A stretch of DNA of 64,000 bases, taken from positions 3,768,501 through 3,832,500 of the forward strand of contig NZ_CP061205.1 of the NCBI RefSeq assembly GCF_015240255.1. Reading direction: 5' to 3'. The notes under the pieces were generated by a model. The model worked only from the letters and a program-made list of their open reading frames with translations, made no database searches and was not told the DNA's origin. Shown here one piece after another: positions 18,758 through 27,769 of this stretch (position 1 is the first letter of the stretch; each line of letters starts with the position of its first letter). The position numbers were made by a program, and so were the translations under genes. This stretch comes from Kordiimonas pumila (GTDB lineage: Bacteria > Pseudomonadota > Alphaproteobacteria > Sphingomonadales > Kordiimonadaceae).

Positions 18758-19312
18758 ATGACACGCATTATCGCAGGTACGCTTAAAGGCCGAAATCTTG
18801 TTGTGCCCGCAGGCCGCGACGTTCGCCCCACAACAGACCGTATGCGAGAACGTATTTTCTCCATGCTGCTCCATGGTCGCTACCCCGACATGAAAGGTGC
18901 CAACGTGCTAGATCTTTATGCTGGCACAGGCGCGCTTGGGCTTGAGGCTCTATCACGCGGCGCGGCGCGGGCAGTATTTGTGGAAAATGCACGTGCCTCT
19001 ATTGCTGCAATAAAAGAAAATATCAAAACCTTGCGCGTTGAAGACGAAACTGAAGTTCGCGCTCTGAATGCCAGCCTTCTGCCTACCTCCCAAATGCCAT
19101 TTGATATTATTTTCATGGACCCACCTTATAATATGGGTCTGGTCGAACCTACCCTTACTGCACTAATAGAAGGCCAATGGCTTTCGGAAAATGGGGTTAT
19201 TGTCTGCGAATTGTCTGTTGATGATAACAGTGTTATCCCTGCAGGTCTTGATATTATGGATGATCGCAAGCAGGGCCAACAGCGCATTCTGTTTCTGCAA
19301 AAAAGTATTTAA
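18758..19312 (+). CDS. rsmD: 16S rRNA (guanine966-N2)-methyltransferase
   Basis: A 184-residue SAM-dependent methyltransferase acting on G966 of 16S rRNA. The N-terminal MTRIIAGTLKGRNL and PTTDRMRERIF are signature sequences of RsmD. The SAM-binding motif is LDLYAGTGALG (51-61), and the catalytic motif is DPPYNMG (121-127). It is the second gene of an operon with the rluB-type gene and is followed by a strong terminator. Confidence 0.95.
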   Translation: MTRIIAGTLKGRNLVVPAGRDVRPTTDRMRERIFSMLLHGRYPDMKGANVLDLYAGTGALGLEALSRGAARAVFVENARASIAAIKENIKTLRVEDETEVRALNASLLPTSQMPFDIIFMDPPYNMGLVEPTLTALIEGQWLSENGVIVCELSVDDNSVIPAGLDIMDDRKQGQQRILFLQKSI

Positions 19313-19317
19313 CACCG

Positions 19318-19338
19318 AAGGGGCGAGCGGCCCCTTTT
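19318..19338 (+). terminator. Rho-independent terminator after rsmD
   Basis: AAGGGGC (19318-19324), a GAGCG loop, and GCCCCTT (19330-19336), followed by TT. It starts five bases after the rsmD stop. The next 265 bases to the patatin gene hold no gene I can see. Confidence 0.85.
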
Positions 19339-19603
19339 CGTAACAGATACAGGTCAGACGATAAAAGTGTAAGAGTTTCATCTGATCCCGGTTTCAGGTT
19401 TAGTTGTCTTATCCCCCACGAACGCCTGAAACTGACCATCTGTTACTAACTGTGTTTATCCTAGTATGGGGTGTGTGGCTATGCTGCGCACCCCGCTCCC
19501 TTTTGCACATTCCTGTTGGTTTTCAGAGCCTTTGCTAAAAATGCTTTGGCCCTGTCCATAAAAGTTGTAACACTATAGTGAAACCTTATGATAAGCAGAC
19601 CTT

Positions 19604-21985
19604 ATGCGCGAACAGGAACTTAGGCTAGCTCTCGTTTGTTACGGCGGTGCATCACTCGCTGTTTACATGAACGGCATTGCCCACGAAATACTGAAGCTTG
19701 TTCGGGCGTCCCGCGCTTACCAAAGCCAGGAAGGTGACCGCGAAACCTTTGAAAAAGCAGCCCCGCGCCGCCCATATAATACCGATACAGAAAGCCTGTA
19801 TTTTGAGCTGTTTCGTGGCCTTGGCAAAAAAATAGATTTGCGCGTTGTTGTTGATGTGGTGTCTGGCACATCCGCTGGCGGTATTAATGGTATTTTTCTG
19901 GCCCGCGCCTTGGCCCATGACCTAGACTTTGATCCCTTGCGCAATATGTGGATGGAGCTGGGCGATATTGAACAGCTGATGGAAGCCGATACCCTCGCTG
20001 ACCGCACCAGCAAATTTTACATGTACCCCTTTATCTGGCTATTTGGAGACCGAGTATACGACGAAGAAAACCCCGATGCGGAAAGCAAACAAAAGCTATC
20101 ACGCTTTCTGCGTTCGCGCTGGTTCAAGCCACCCTTTTCAGGTACCCGCATGCTGGACTGGATGCTAACAGCCTGCACCAACATGGGCAAACCAGAAGCG
20201 GGTAAAAGCCTGCTACCGCCCGGCCACCGGCTAGACTTGTTCGTTAGCCTGACCAACTTTTTTGGGCAGGAACGGCAACTAAAACTGCATGACCCAGCCA
20301 GTATTATTGAACGCCAGCACAAGGTGTCGCTCAATTTCACCTATCTGGACGCAGAAGGCCAAGGTACTATCAGTGAATTCGGGGATGATAATATCCCTGC
20401 CCTTGGTTTTGCAGCGCGGGCAACGTCTTCATTTCCCGGTGCTTTTCCGCCAATCCGATTTATGGACCTTGAAGAACACCTGAAAAAAACCGGCATGAAA
20501 TGGCCAGCTAGACACAAGTTTCTACATAAAAACTTCCCCCACTATGCTGGCGAGCCAGACCGCCTTGCCGCTATGTCTTTTATCGACGGCGGCGTGACCA
20601 ACAACAAACCTTTCAAAAAAGCTTTGGAGGCAGTTTACAACCGCGCAGCCCACCGCGAGGTAGACCGCCGCGTTATTTATGTAGACCCAAGCCCGGATGA
20701 CCCGGCAGAGCGGCTCAACACCATTCCAAAAGCGATACCCGGTTTTTTTCGTACCATTCTGTCTTCGCTTGCGGAAATACCACGCAGTGAACCCATATAC
20801 GGCGATCTGCGCGGCATTGAAGAAACCAACAAAAAATCCCGAAGGCTGGAAAGCGTCTTCCATACCGTTGAAGCAGACGTGCATGTCCTTGTCGATGAAA
20901 TGCTAACACTTGATAATAGCTTGAAAATTGAAACAGCCATGCTGGCAAGCTGGCGCGAACGGGCACACCGGCTGGCACAGGAAAAAGCCGGCTTTTCGTA
21001 CGGAACGTACCTGCAAAACAAAGTTCAGCAACTGCTGGAAAAACTGGCGGGCTTGATCGTTGGCATTGCCCAACGTGAAGGTAAAACACTGGATGAAGAC
21101 CATGTTCTTACCCTTGTAACAAGCTGGGCATACAGCGAAAATATATTACAGGCTATAACTGGAAAAAGCCTGAATGACATGCAAATATACATAGGCTTTC
21201 TGCGCCAGTTTGATGTGGATTTCAGAGTACGCCGCCTGCGCTTTACCGTCAAAAAGCTGAATTCCTATTTACAGCGTGTACCGGGCGGGGCACCGGGTGC
21301 TTTCTACAAGGTTACAAAAAAGCAAATATACAAAAGCCTGGAAGCCTTTCGGGTGTGTTGGCGGCCAGAGTTTTTTCAAGAAACAGTCGCAGACGTATGG
21401 CCTGACAAAGAAAAGCTTGATCTCGATATTATTAAAAGTCTGATGGGTACCTTTTCAACCAAAATGGAGCTGGAGGATCTGGACTTTGTTTGCGACGAGT
21501 TCTTTGCCCTAACACTTTCAAGCTTACTTGACGAAGACCTGAAACTTACTGTTTTCCGCGCCTATGTTGGCTATCCGTTTTACGACATTTTAACCCAGCC
21601 CATGGCCGCACATGCTGACCTTTTAGAGGTAGATGAAATTCGTGTAGACCGCATTAGCCCTGTAGACTGCGGCCACCTGCACGAAAGTGATAAAGCGCCC
21701 TTGATGGGTACAGGCCTCTTTAACTTTGGGGCCTTTTTTAGCCGTAAAGCACGGGAAAATGATTATCTCTGGGGCCGTATTCATGCCTCAAATCGACTAG
21801 TTGATTTTGTACTGGATAGCGCAGGGGCAGATAATGTGCCTAAAGGCTTTAACAAGGACCAGTTCAAGTGCCGCCTGATTAACAGCATTCTGGATAATGA
21901 AGAGCGCTATACCCGCTACAGTGCCGATCTGATTGAGCGCCTACGCGAGAAATTTAAAGTGATTAAAGATCCAGAGGTATCTTAA
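19604..21985 (+). CDS. Patatin-related phospholipase-like protein (DUF3376 type)
   Basis: A 793-residue protein with an N-terminal patatin domain. The oxyanion-hole region is YGGASLAVYMNG (residues 13-24), the nucleophile is Ser90 in GTSAGG, and the catalytic Asp328 lies in FIDGGVTNN. The dyad is complete, so lipid acyl hydrolase activity is expected. The long C-terminal part (after about 400), predicted mostly helical, matches the bacterial patatin-related family that carries DUF3376. No signal peptide is visible, so it is likely cytoplasmic or membrane-peripheral. Its biological role is not known to me. It is monocistronic. Confidence 0.88.
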   Translation: MREQELRLALVCYGGASLAVYMNGIAHEILKLVRASRAYQSQEGDRETFEKAAPRRPYNTDTESLYFELFRGLGKKIDLRVVVDVVSGTSAGGINGIFLARALAHDLDFDPLRNMWMELGDIEQLMEADTLADRTSKFYMYPFIWLFGDRVYDEENPDAESKQKLSRFLRSRWFKPPFSGTRMLDWMLTACTNMGKPEAGKSLLPPGHRLDLFVSLTNFFGQERQLKLHDPASIIERQHKVSLNFTYLDAEGQGTISEFGDDNIPALGFAARATSSFPGAFPPIRFMDLEEHLKKTGMKWPARHKFLHKNFPHYAGEPDRLAAMSFIDGGVTNNKPFKKALEAVYNRAAHREVDRRVIYVDPSPDDPAERLNTIPKAIPGFFRTILSSLAEIPRSEPIYGDLRGIEETNKKSRRLESVFHTVEADVHVLVDEMLTLDNSLKIETAMLASWRERAHRLAQEKAGFSYGTYLQNKVQQLLEKLAGLIVGIAQREGKTLDEDHVLTLVTSWAYSENILQAITGKSLNDMQIYIGFLRQFDVDFRVRRLRFTVKKLNSYLQRVPGGAPGAFYKVTKKQIYKSLEAFRVCWRPEFFQETVADVWPDKEKLDLDIIKSLMGTFSTKMELEDLDFVCDEFFALTLSSLLDEDLKLTVFRAYVGYPFYDILTQPMAAHADLLEVDEIRVDRISPVDCGHLHESDKAPLMGTGLFNFGAFFSRKARENDYLWGRIHASNRLVDFVLDSAGADNVPKGFNKDQFKCRLINSILDNEERYTRYSADLIERLREKFKVIKDPEVS

Positions 21986-22146
21986 ATACCAAACCATTTT
22001 CTTGCTGAACATAGGTACATAGCTCCACTAGAAATGAATATTAATGACTCATTTTAATTATGTTATAATATTGCATTTAAAATAAAGACCCTGCTACAAG
22101 CTTTCCCATATTGTTATGACAACAACGACAAATATGAGGATTAATA

Positions 22147-22851
22147 ATGACTAACAAACAGCCAGCCCACACATTTTTTGATGAAAACCAAGCAGCAACA
22201 TACGATCAAAAGTTTGAAAAACTACGGCCTATCAACAGTGTTCTGCACCTTCTTTCAGAACTGGTGCTGGCAAATTTACCAACCGATGCACACATCCTAT
22301 GCGTAGGTGCGGGCACCGGCGCTGAAATACAAACACTCGCAAAATCGTTTCCGGGGTGGCGCTTCACTGCTGTTGAGCCTTCACCGCACATGATGGCCGT
22401 ATGCCAGAAAAAAGCTATTGAAACAGGCATTAGCGAACGCTGTACTTTTCATGAAGGCTATCTGGATAGCTTGCCTACGACTCAGCAGCCTTTTGATGCC
22501 GCTACCAGCATATTGGTGTCGCAGTTTATTATGGACGACAAAGACAGAGTCGCTTTTTTTGCTCATATCAATAGCCGCCTTAAAAAAGGTGGGCTCTTGA
22601 TTAGCGCAGACATTTCAGCAAACCTCGCCAGCACGCATTTTGCCAGCCTGAAAAACGTGTGGATGCAAATGATGCGCTACAGTGGCATGCCAGAAGAAAA
22701 CGTACAAAATATGATCAAGCCTTTCGGTGTCAATGTTTCTGTACAGGCACCAGAAAAAGTGGCCGCACTCATAAAAGCAGGCGGCTTTAATGACCCGATT
22801 TTATTTTGCCAGACGTTACTGATCCACAGTTGGTATGCGGTAAAACCCTAA
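22147..22851 (+). CDS. Class I SAM-dependent methyltransferase
   Basis: A 234-residue methyltransferase. Motif I is LCVGAGTGAEIQTLA (residues 57-71), followed by an acidic residue at the end of strand 2 (FTAVEPSPHMM). The substrate is unknown. The ATG is preceded by GAGG, and an extended -10 box, TGTTATAAT, is at 22061-22069. The stop codon and the last codon lie in an 8-base stretch that is repeated next to the mutL stop (see the mutL remnant), which suggests that this gene once lay directly beside mutL. Confidence 0.85.
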   Translation: MTNKQPAHTFFDENQAATYDQKFEKLRPINSVLHLLSELVLANLPTDAHILCVGAGTGAEIQTLAKSFPGWRFTAVEPSPHMMAVCQKKAIETGISERCTFHEGYLDSLPTTQQPFDAATSILVSQFIMDDKDRVAFFAHINSRLKKGGLLISADISANLASTHFASLKNVWMQMMRYSGMPEENVQNMIKPFGVNVSVQAPEKVAALIKAGGFNDPILFCQTLLIHSWYAVKP

Positions 22852-22940
22852 CGCGTCTCTAAAAGGCATTCGATATCAGGAGAGCTTAAACTCTATATAA
22901 GGGGGTGGCCAGCGGCGCTACACTGGCTTGTGTCCAGGCT
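22848..22940 (-). pseudogene. Decayed copy of the mutL 3' end
   Basis: On the minus strand this stretch aligns with the final ~30 codons of the intact mutL at 24269-24360. AAAACCCTAACGC (22842-22854) is identical to 24263-24275, TTCGATATC follows at exactly the same distance (27 bases after the start of the first block), and ACACTGGC recurs at 22920 and 24338. Read in frame with one base inserted, it gives KLS-DIECLLETR-stop against [12 protein letters not shown]-stop of MutL. It has an internal stop and a frameshift, so it is a fossil. Alignment fades beyond about 22940. Confidence 0.72.
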
Positions 22941-23053
22941 TCTCTTCTGTACAAAAGCGCCTCCTTAATACCCCATTTCACTTTCTTAATAACAGCTTGA
23001 TCCTTGACAAGAACAACACTAGAACATTCATGTAAAAATTAGGGAGGCTGTTT

Positions 23054-24250
23054 ATGCCCATGCTCCGTGCGGCTTTTATTTTGGGTCTTTTGTCTGCTGT
23101 CGGCCCGTTTGCGATTGATATGTACCTTCCTGCCATGCCAGAGATCTCTCGAGATCTGAATGCGGATGTCGCGACTGTTCAATTAACGCTCACCATCTAT
23201 TTTGTATTTTTTGGTATTGCACAATTATTCTATGGACCTTGGGCGGACCAAGCAGGGCGCAAGAAGCCTCTGTATTTTGGTATAGCAACCTTTATTCTCG
23301 CGTCTATTGGCTGTGCTGTTGCCCCAACAATTGAATGGCTTATTGTGTTTCGTGCAGGGCAAGGCCTTGGAGGAGCCGTTTTAATGGTGGTGCCTCGAGC
23401 AGTCATTCGCGATATGCACACAGGCCCGGAAGCCACCAAGCTGATGGCAATGATCATGCTTGTGATCTCTGTCTCCCCCATGCTTGCTCCGCTTGCTGGG
23501 AGTGGCCTTATTGCCTTTGGTGGCTGGCGAGAAATCTTTTGGGTACTCTGTATTGCTGCCGTCCTAAGCCTTGTTCTTACAAACAAAGCTTTACCAGAAA
23601 CACTGGCCCCGACTGACCGCGTGCGCGTGAATGTTAAAAACCTGTGGCATGGAGGGCTAAGCCTGTTCCGCGATCCAATTTTTATGGGCCTCACGCTTAT
23701 GGGAGGGTTTGGTTTTGCTAGCTTCATGATTTTCATTGCAAGTGCTGCCTTTGTTTACTCAGGGCAATTCGGACTAAGCCCGACAGAATTCAGCATAGCC
23801 TTTGCGATTAACGCCATTGGATTTTTTGCGGCCTCACAGCTAGCTGGCCCCCTGAGTGAGCGGCACGGGACAAGCAAGGTCATTATGTGGGGTGCTATCG
23901 GGTTTGCAGGGTTTTCGGCTGCATTACTCTATATCACAGTGGCTGGGTGGACCGATCTGCCAATACTGGTCGCAGGTTTGTTTTGCGCATTTGCATGCCT
24001 TGGCCTCATTATACCTACAACCATGGTGATGGCGCTCGACCCTCACGGCGACATTGCGGGACTTGCCTCCTCTCTCGGTGGGGCCCTTCAAATGCTTACA
24101 GGTGGCATCATGGTTGTCATAACAGGGCTGTTTTTTGATGGCACCGCTACACCGATGGTCGCTGCAATCACCCTGTGTGCCACACTGTCTTTGCTCATTG
24201 CACTCCCTACACTCAGAGCCATAAGGCCAACACGACAGGGAACAGTTTAA
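23054..24250 (+). CDS. MFS multidrug efflux transporter, Bcr/CflA family
   Basis: A 398-residue 12-helix exporter. AIDMYLPAMPEI in the first helix and YGPWADQAGRKKPLYFG between helices 2 and 3 are Bcr/CflA signatures; the family exports bicyclomycin, chloramphenicol and related compounds by proton antiport. A strong AGGGAGG ribosome binding site precedes the ATG, and TTGACA at 23004 may be its -35 box. The gene lies exactly between the decayed mutL remnant and the intact mutL 3' end, which points to acquisition by recombination at that site. Confidence 0.88.
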   Translation: MPMLRAAFILGLLSAVGPFAIDMYLPAMPEISRDLNADVATVQLTLTIYFVFFGIAQLFYGPWADQAGRKKPLYFGIATFILASIGCAVAPTIEWLIVFRAGQGLGGAVLMVVPRAVIRDMHTGPEATKLMAMIMLVISVSPMLAPLAGSGLIAFGGWREIFWVLCIAAVLSLVLTNKALPETLAPTDRVRVNVKNLWHGGLSLFRDPIFMGLTLMGGFGFASFMIFIASAAFVYSGQFGLSPTEFSIAFAINAIGFFAASQLAGPLSERHGTSKVIMWGAIGFAGFSAALLYITVAGWTDLPILVAGLFCAFACLGLIIPTTMVMALDPHGDIAGLASSLGGALQMLTGGIMVVITGLFFDGTATPMVAAITLCATLSLLIALPTLRAIRPTRQGTV

Positions 24251-24268
24251 CTAAAGCAAATGAAAACC

Positions 24269-26173
24269 CTAACGCCTGCCAAACAGGCGTTCGATATCGG
24301 AAAGTTTTAGTTCCACATAGGTTGGGCGGCCGTGATTACACTGGCCGGAGTGCGGGGTAGCTTCCATCTCGCGCAGCAGTGCGTTCATTTCGTCCACCGT
24401 TAGGCGGCGGCCTGCACGCACACTGCCGTGGCAGGCCATGGTCCCTGCTACTTCCTCAAGTTTTTCCTTCAGTGACAAAGCTTCATCAAGCTCTGTAAGC
24501 TCGTCTGCCAAATCCCGCACCAGCCCTTTTACGTCAAGCTTGCCGAGCATGGCAGGTACATCGCGCACCACAACAGCGCCCTCACCGAATGCTTCAATCG
24601 TGAGGCCTAGGCTCGCCAGCTCACCCGCGCGGGCAAGCAATCGTTCCATCGGGCCGTCTTCCAGTTCCACTACCTCAGGCAGTAGCAGCGCCTGTTTGGT
24701 GATACCTGTCTCCGCAAGCTGTTTTTTCATACGTTCATACACAAGGCGTTCATGGGCCGCGTGCTGGTCTACAATCACGATACCGTCTGCGGTTTGGCTC
24801 ACGATATAGGTGGCATGCACCTGCCCGCGCGCGGTACCAAGCGGGAAATGCTGGTCTGGTTGCGGCGCGGCCTGGTATTGTGGCTGTTCCCCGGGCATAC
24901 CATATGGGGCCTGCCCGCCCTCTTCAACGGCGCGGGCGCTGGGGGCCGCAATATCCCCCGCAGCGTCAAACTGCATCTGGGTTTCCTGCGGCGCATAAAC
25001 CTGATCAAACGCCTGCCTAAAGCCCGCAGGCAGGCTCGCGCGTTCCGGCATTCTTTGCCACGGCAGTGCTGGCCCTGCGCCTTCTGCCCGCATGGCACCA
25101 AGGGCTGCGCCCGCTACTGTCGTTGATGCCCGGTGACCTGCCCCCATCAAAGCATGCCTGAGGGCCGAGACAATAAGCCCACGCACCAGCCCTGCATCTT
25201 TAAAGCGCACTTCGGCCTTTGCAGGGTGCACGTTCACATCGACAAACTCTGATGGCACATCAAGGAACAGTGCCAGCACAGGGTGCCTGTCACGCGCGAG
25301 ATAATCTTGGTAAGCACCACGTACGGCACCCACCAGCAAACGGTCTTTTACAGGCCGGCCATTCACAAACAGATACTGGTGCTGTGCATTACCCCGGCTG
25401 TAGGTTGGCAGGCCCGCAAAACCTGTCAGGCGCAGGCCCTCGCGCTCGGCATCAATTTCAATGGCGTTATCATGGAACTCGCGCCCCAAAATAGCGGCTA
25501 AACGCTCTAGTCGGGCGTCACCTGCAAGGTCGCCTACGGGCGGCGCGCGGAACGTGGTGCGGTCCCCGTCTGATAGCGTGAACGCAATATTTGGGTGCGC
25601 CATTGCAAGGCGTTTCAGCACGTCACCCGCCTGCGCATATTCAGTACGGGCAGTTTTCATAAACTTCAGCCGCGCTGGTGTCGCATAAAACAGATCGCGC
25701 ACTTCAATACGCGTACCGCCTGAATGCGCCGCAGGTTCAACCCCGTGTTTATGGCCTGCTTCCACGCGCACGGCCCAGCCTTCATCTGCGCCCTTCGGGC
25801 GGGATACAACAGCAAGCCGTGCCACAGCGCCGATAGAGGCCAGCGCCTCTCCCCTAAAACCAAGGGAGGCAATGTTCACAAGGTCTTCATCCTTCAGCTT
25901 TGATGTAGCATGCCGTTCCACCGCAAGTGAAATTTCATCTGCATCCATGCCGCAGCCATCATCTGACACCTGAATAAGACCGCGTCCGCCATCCTTTAAC
26001 ACCACATCAATACGGGTAGCGCCCGCATCAACAGAGTTTTCAACCAGCTCCTTTACAGCGCTGGCTGGGCGCTCCACCACTTCGCCTGCCGCGATACGGT
26101 TTATCGTGCGCTCAGAAAGCAGGCGAATACGGCCTGCGATGGTGGGTAAAGCATGTCGGTTCTGGCTGGTCAT
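24269..26173 (-). CDS. mutL: DNA mismatch repair protein MutL (endonuclease type)
   Basis: A 634-residue MutL. The GHKL ATPase motifs are near the N-terminus: [26 protein letters not shown] and [11 protein letters not shown] proline/alanine/glutamine-rich linker occupies roughly residues 345-440. The C-terminal domain has [12 protein letters not shown], matching the DQHA-x2-E-x4-E endonuclease motif, plus ACHGSVRAG and CNHGRP metal-site motifs. It should therefore nick DNA itself, as in bacteria without MutH. The start chosen is ATG 26171-26173; an upstream Met at 26236 adds 21 unconserved residues. Confidence 0.95.
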   Translation of the reverse strand: MTSQNRHALPTIAGRIRLLSERTINRIAAGEVVERPASAVKELVENSVDAGATRIDVVLKDGGRGLIQVSDDGCGMDADEISLAVERHATSKLKDEDLVNIASLGFRGEALASIGAVARLAVVSRPKGADEGWAVRVEAGHKHGVEPAAHSGGTRIEVRDLFYATPARLKFMKTARTEYAQAGDVLKRLAMAHPNIAFTLSDGDRTTFRAPPVGDLAGDARLERLAAILGREFHDNAIEIDAEREGLRLTGFAGLPTYSRGNAQHQYLFVNGRPVKDRLLVGAVRGAYQDYLARDRHPVLALFLDVPSEFVDVNVHPAKAEVRFKDAGLVRGLIVSALRHALMGAGHRASTTVAGAALGAMRAEGAGPALPWQRMPERASLPAGFRQAFDQVYAPQETQMQFDAAGDIAAPSARAVEEGGQAPYGMPGEQPQYQAAPQPDQHFPLGTARGQVHATYIVSQTADGIVIVDQHAAHERLVYERMKKQLAETGITKQALLLPEVVELEDGPMERLLARAGELASLGLTIEAFGEGAVVVRDVPAMLGKLDVKGLVRDLADELTELDEALSLKEKLEEVAGTMACHGSVRAGRRLTVDEMNALLREMEATPHSGQCNHGRPTYVELKLSDIERLFGRR

Positions 26174-26249
26174 GGCGCTGACACTATCAGGCTTTATAGC
26201 CGGATGAAAGTGATCAGAGCGGTGCTTTCGAAACATTTTTAAAATATTA

Positions 26250-26261
26250 AACCTTTTGGTT
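26250..26261. promoter_or_regulatory. Palindromic operator 1 of the ArsR-SRPBCC operon
   Basis: AACC-TTTT-GGTT, embedded in TAAACC...GGTTGA. It overlaps the first two bases of the -35 box TTGACT. An identical-arm copy lies exactly 40 bases downstream. Confidence 0.65.
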
Positions 26262-26288
26262 GACTATTGGTATTTCACACCCCATACT
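26260..26288 (+). promoter_or_regulatory. Promoter of the ArsR-SRPBCC operon
   Basis: TTGACT (26260-26265), 17 bases, and CATACT (26283-26288). The predicted transcription start falls at about 26295-26296, on the ATG itself, so the mRNA may be leaderless; no ribosome binding site is visible before the ATG. Confidence 0.5.
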
Positions 26289-26289
26289 A

Positions 26290-26301
26290 AACCACATGGT
26301 T
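26290..26301. promoter_or_regulatory. Palindromic operator 2 of the ArsR-SRPBCC operon
   Basis: AACC-ACAT-GGTT, with the same TAAACC...GGTTGA context as operator 1. The ArsR start codon (26296-26298) lies inside it. A repressor bound here would cover the predicted transcription and translation start. Confidence 0.65.
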
Positions 26302-26661
26302 GAATATGTGGCACAGAATTTAGATGTAGTTTTTCATGCCCTGTCGGATAGCACCCGGCGCGGCATGCTGGGGCAACTTGCAAGCGCAGACCAGACAGTT
26401 AGCGAGCTTGCTGCCCCGTATGCAATGTCGCTGGCTGCTGCTTCAAAACACATTAAAAAGCTTGAAGCTGCGGGTCTTGTGAAACGTGAGGTTATTGGCC
26501 GCACCCATATTTGCCGGTTGAATGCAGAAGCTATGCGCGAAGCAGAAGCATGGATTAAGCGCTACGCGAAATTCTGGGCTACGCGACTTGATACACTAGA
26601 AGCACTGCTAGGCGCAGAAGACCAAGCCCAGATTGAGCTAACCAGCACAGCAAAAGGATAA
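26296..26661 (+). CDS. ArsR-family transcriptional regulator (metal-independent type)
   Basis: A 121-residue winged-helix repressor: VFHALSDSTRRGMLGQLA, then ASADQTVSELA and SLAAASKHIKKLEAAGLVKRE (the recognition helix), then a beta wing with IGRTHICRLN. It lacks the cysteine-rich CxC metal motif of classical ArsR. Such regulators paired with an SRPBCC/AHSA1 protein are common and usually repress their own operon. ATG 26296 is chosen; an upstream frame from 26260 would start inside the promoter. The SRPBCC gene begins 4 bases after the stop. Confidence 0.9.
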   Translation: MVEYVAQNLDVVFHALSDSTRRGMLGQLASADQTVSELAAPYAMSLAAASKHIKKLEAAGLVKREVIGRTHICRLNAEAMREAEAWIKRYAKFWATRLDTLEALLGAEDQAQIELTSTAKG

Positions 26662-26665
26662 AAAA

Positions 26666-27211
26666 ATGGACGATTTCGCAACGCTTATTGAAAGCAATAC
26701 ACTGCGTATGGTGCGCCTGGTTCCCGGGCCTATTGAGCGTGTGTGGGATTATCTCACTATCGGTGAAAAACGTGCCGAATGGCTGGCTGGTGGTGACATG
26801 GCCCAAGAAAGCGGTGGCACAGTTGAACTGGTTTTTACCCACAAGAACTTAACCCCTTTTGACGATGATCTACCTGAAAATCAGCACGACATAGATTGCT
26901 CTGACGAGCACCGGATGCACGGCACAGTACTGGTATACGACAAACCAAATCGCCTAACATATACATGGGAAAGCCCGGACGATAGCGCATCAAAGGTAAC
27001 GTTTGAACTTCGGGAGGAAGAAAACGGCATGGTACGACTTGTTCTTACCCACCAGAACCTTACAGGTATGGATGAAATTACCAGCGTGTCTGCTGGCTGG
27101 CATACACATGTTGCTATTCTTTCTGCAAAGCTTGCAGGAGAAACACCGCCGCCGTTCTGGCAAACATACTATGACTTGCGGGCAGAATATATCAACCGCA
27201 TGTATGGTTGA
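26666..27211 (+). CDS. SRPBCC (AHSA1-like) ligand-binding protein
   Basis: A 181-residue protein of the START/SRPBCC superfamily; the AHSA1-type core appears as RMVRLVPGPIERVWDYLT near residues 13-30, HGTVLVYDKPNRLTYTW in the middle, and GWHTHVAILSAKLAG near the C-terminus. These proteins bind a hydrophobic small molecule in a helix-grip cavity. It forms a two-gene operon with the ArsR regulator, so it may act on, or bind, the compound that relieves repression. The ligand is unknown. A ribosome binding site lies in AAAGGATAAAAAA. Confidence 0.88.
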   Translation: MDDFATLIESNTLRMVRLVPGPIERVWDYLTIGEKRAEWLAGGDMAQESGGTVELVFTHKNLTPFDDDLPENQHDIDCSDEHRMHGTVLVYDKPNRLTYTWESPDDSASKVTFELREEENGMVRLVLTHQNLTGMDEITSVSAGWHTHVAILSAKLAGETPPPFWQTYYDLRAEYINRMYG

Positions 27212-27223
27212 TATACGCGCATA

Positions 27224-27251
27224 AAAAAGCCGCCTCAACAGGGCGGCTTTT
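27224..27251. terminator. Bidirectional terminator between SRPBCC and DUF3035 genes
   Basis: AAAAAGCCGCC (27224-27234) pairs with GGGCGGCTTTT, a perfect GC-rich stem with A-tract and T-tract on the two sides. It lies between convergent genes. Confidence 0.88.
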
Positions 27252-27271
27252 AACATTTACTATAATGCAGT

Positions 27272-27706
27272 TTATTTCACAGCCGTGCTTGAAACCCGCT
27301 TTATTTCGATATTATCCGGCTTGTATGTGCGCTCGTCTGCCGCCAGAATATCAGCGAGTAGCAGAGTTTTCTTCACAACATCTGCGTCTTTATCCGCCAC
27401 ATTAGAGCGGATATCAGGGTCAGACGCTGCCATACGCCGCAGCAAATCAAGCTCGCTTTTGCTTTTCGGCGCTTCACGGGTGATTTTTGCATTCGGGAAC
27501 AAGGCGTCATACGCTTGCTGACCGGGGTCAATTTCCTGAGCGCGAGGTTCGCCAGGACGCGGCGGTACCAGATCAGCCTCTGGCGGAATAACAAGCGGCG
27601 CGCGGTTTACCACCTCAAATTCATCAGGCACATTACCCTTGCCGCCACCACATGCAGCAAGTGCAAAACTAGCCACCAGTAAAACCACTATAGACCTGAG
27701 TGTCAT
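27272..27706 (-). CDS. DUF3035 lipoprotein, probable BamF-like subunit
   Basis: A 144-residue lipoprotein: signal peptide with lipobox FALAAC, so Cys19 would be lipidated. The mature part begins GGGKGNVPDEFEVVNRAPLV and matches DUF3035, the family that contains the alphaproteobacterial BamF lipoprotein of the outer-membrane beta-barrel assembly machine. The proline-rich segment PPEADLVPPRPGEPRAQE is typical. It follows ileS-lspA on the same strand, the usual alphaproteobacterial order. The family match is clear; the BamF role in this organism is inferred. Confidence 0.8.
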   Translation of the reverse strand: MTLRSIVVLLVASFALAACGGGKGNVPDEFEVVNRAPLVIPPEADLVPPRPGEPRAQEIDPGQQAYDALFPNAKITREAPKSKSELDLLRRMAASDPDIRSNVADKDADVVKKTLLLADILAADERTYKPDNIEIKRVSSTAVK

Positions 27707-27769
27707 TCACCCTTCTCCTTCAGACGGGCCGCAAACACATGCGCCCCTCATTCAATACTTTCGGCAATA

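Noticed and set aside
26174-26236. Longer MutL start
   Set aside because: The 21 added residues are not MutL-like, and the ATG at 26173 puts the conserved region at the usual distance from the start.
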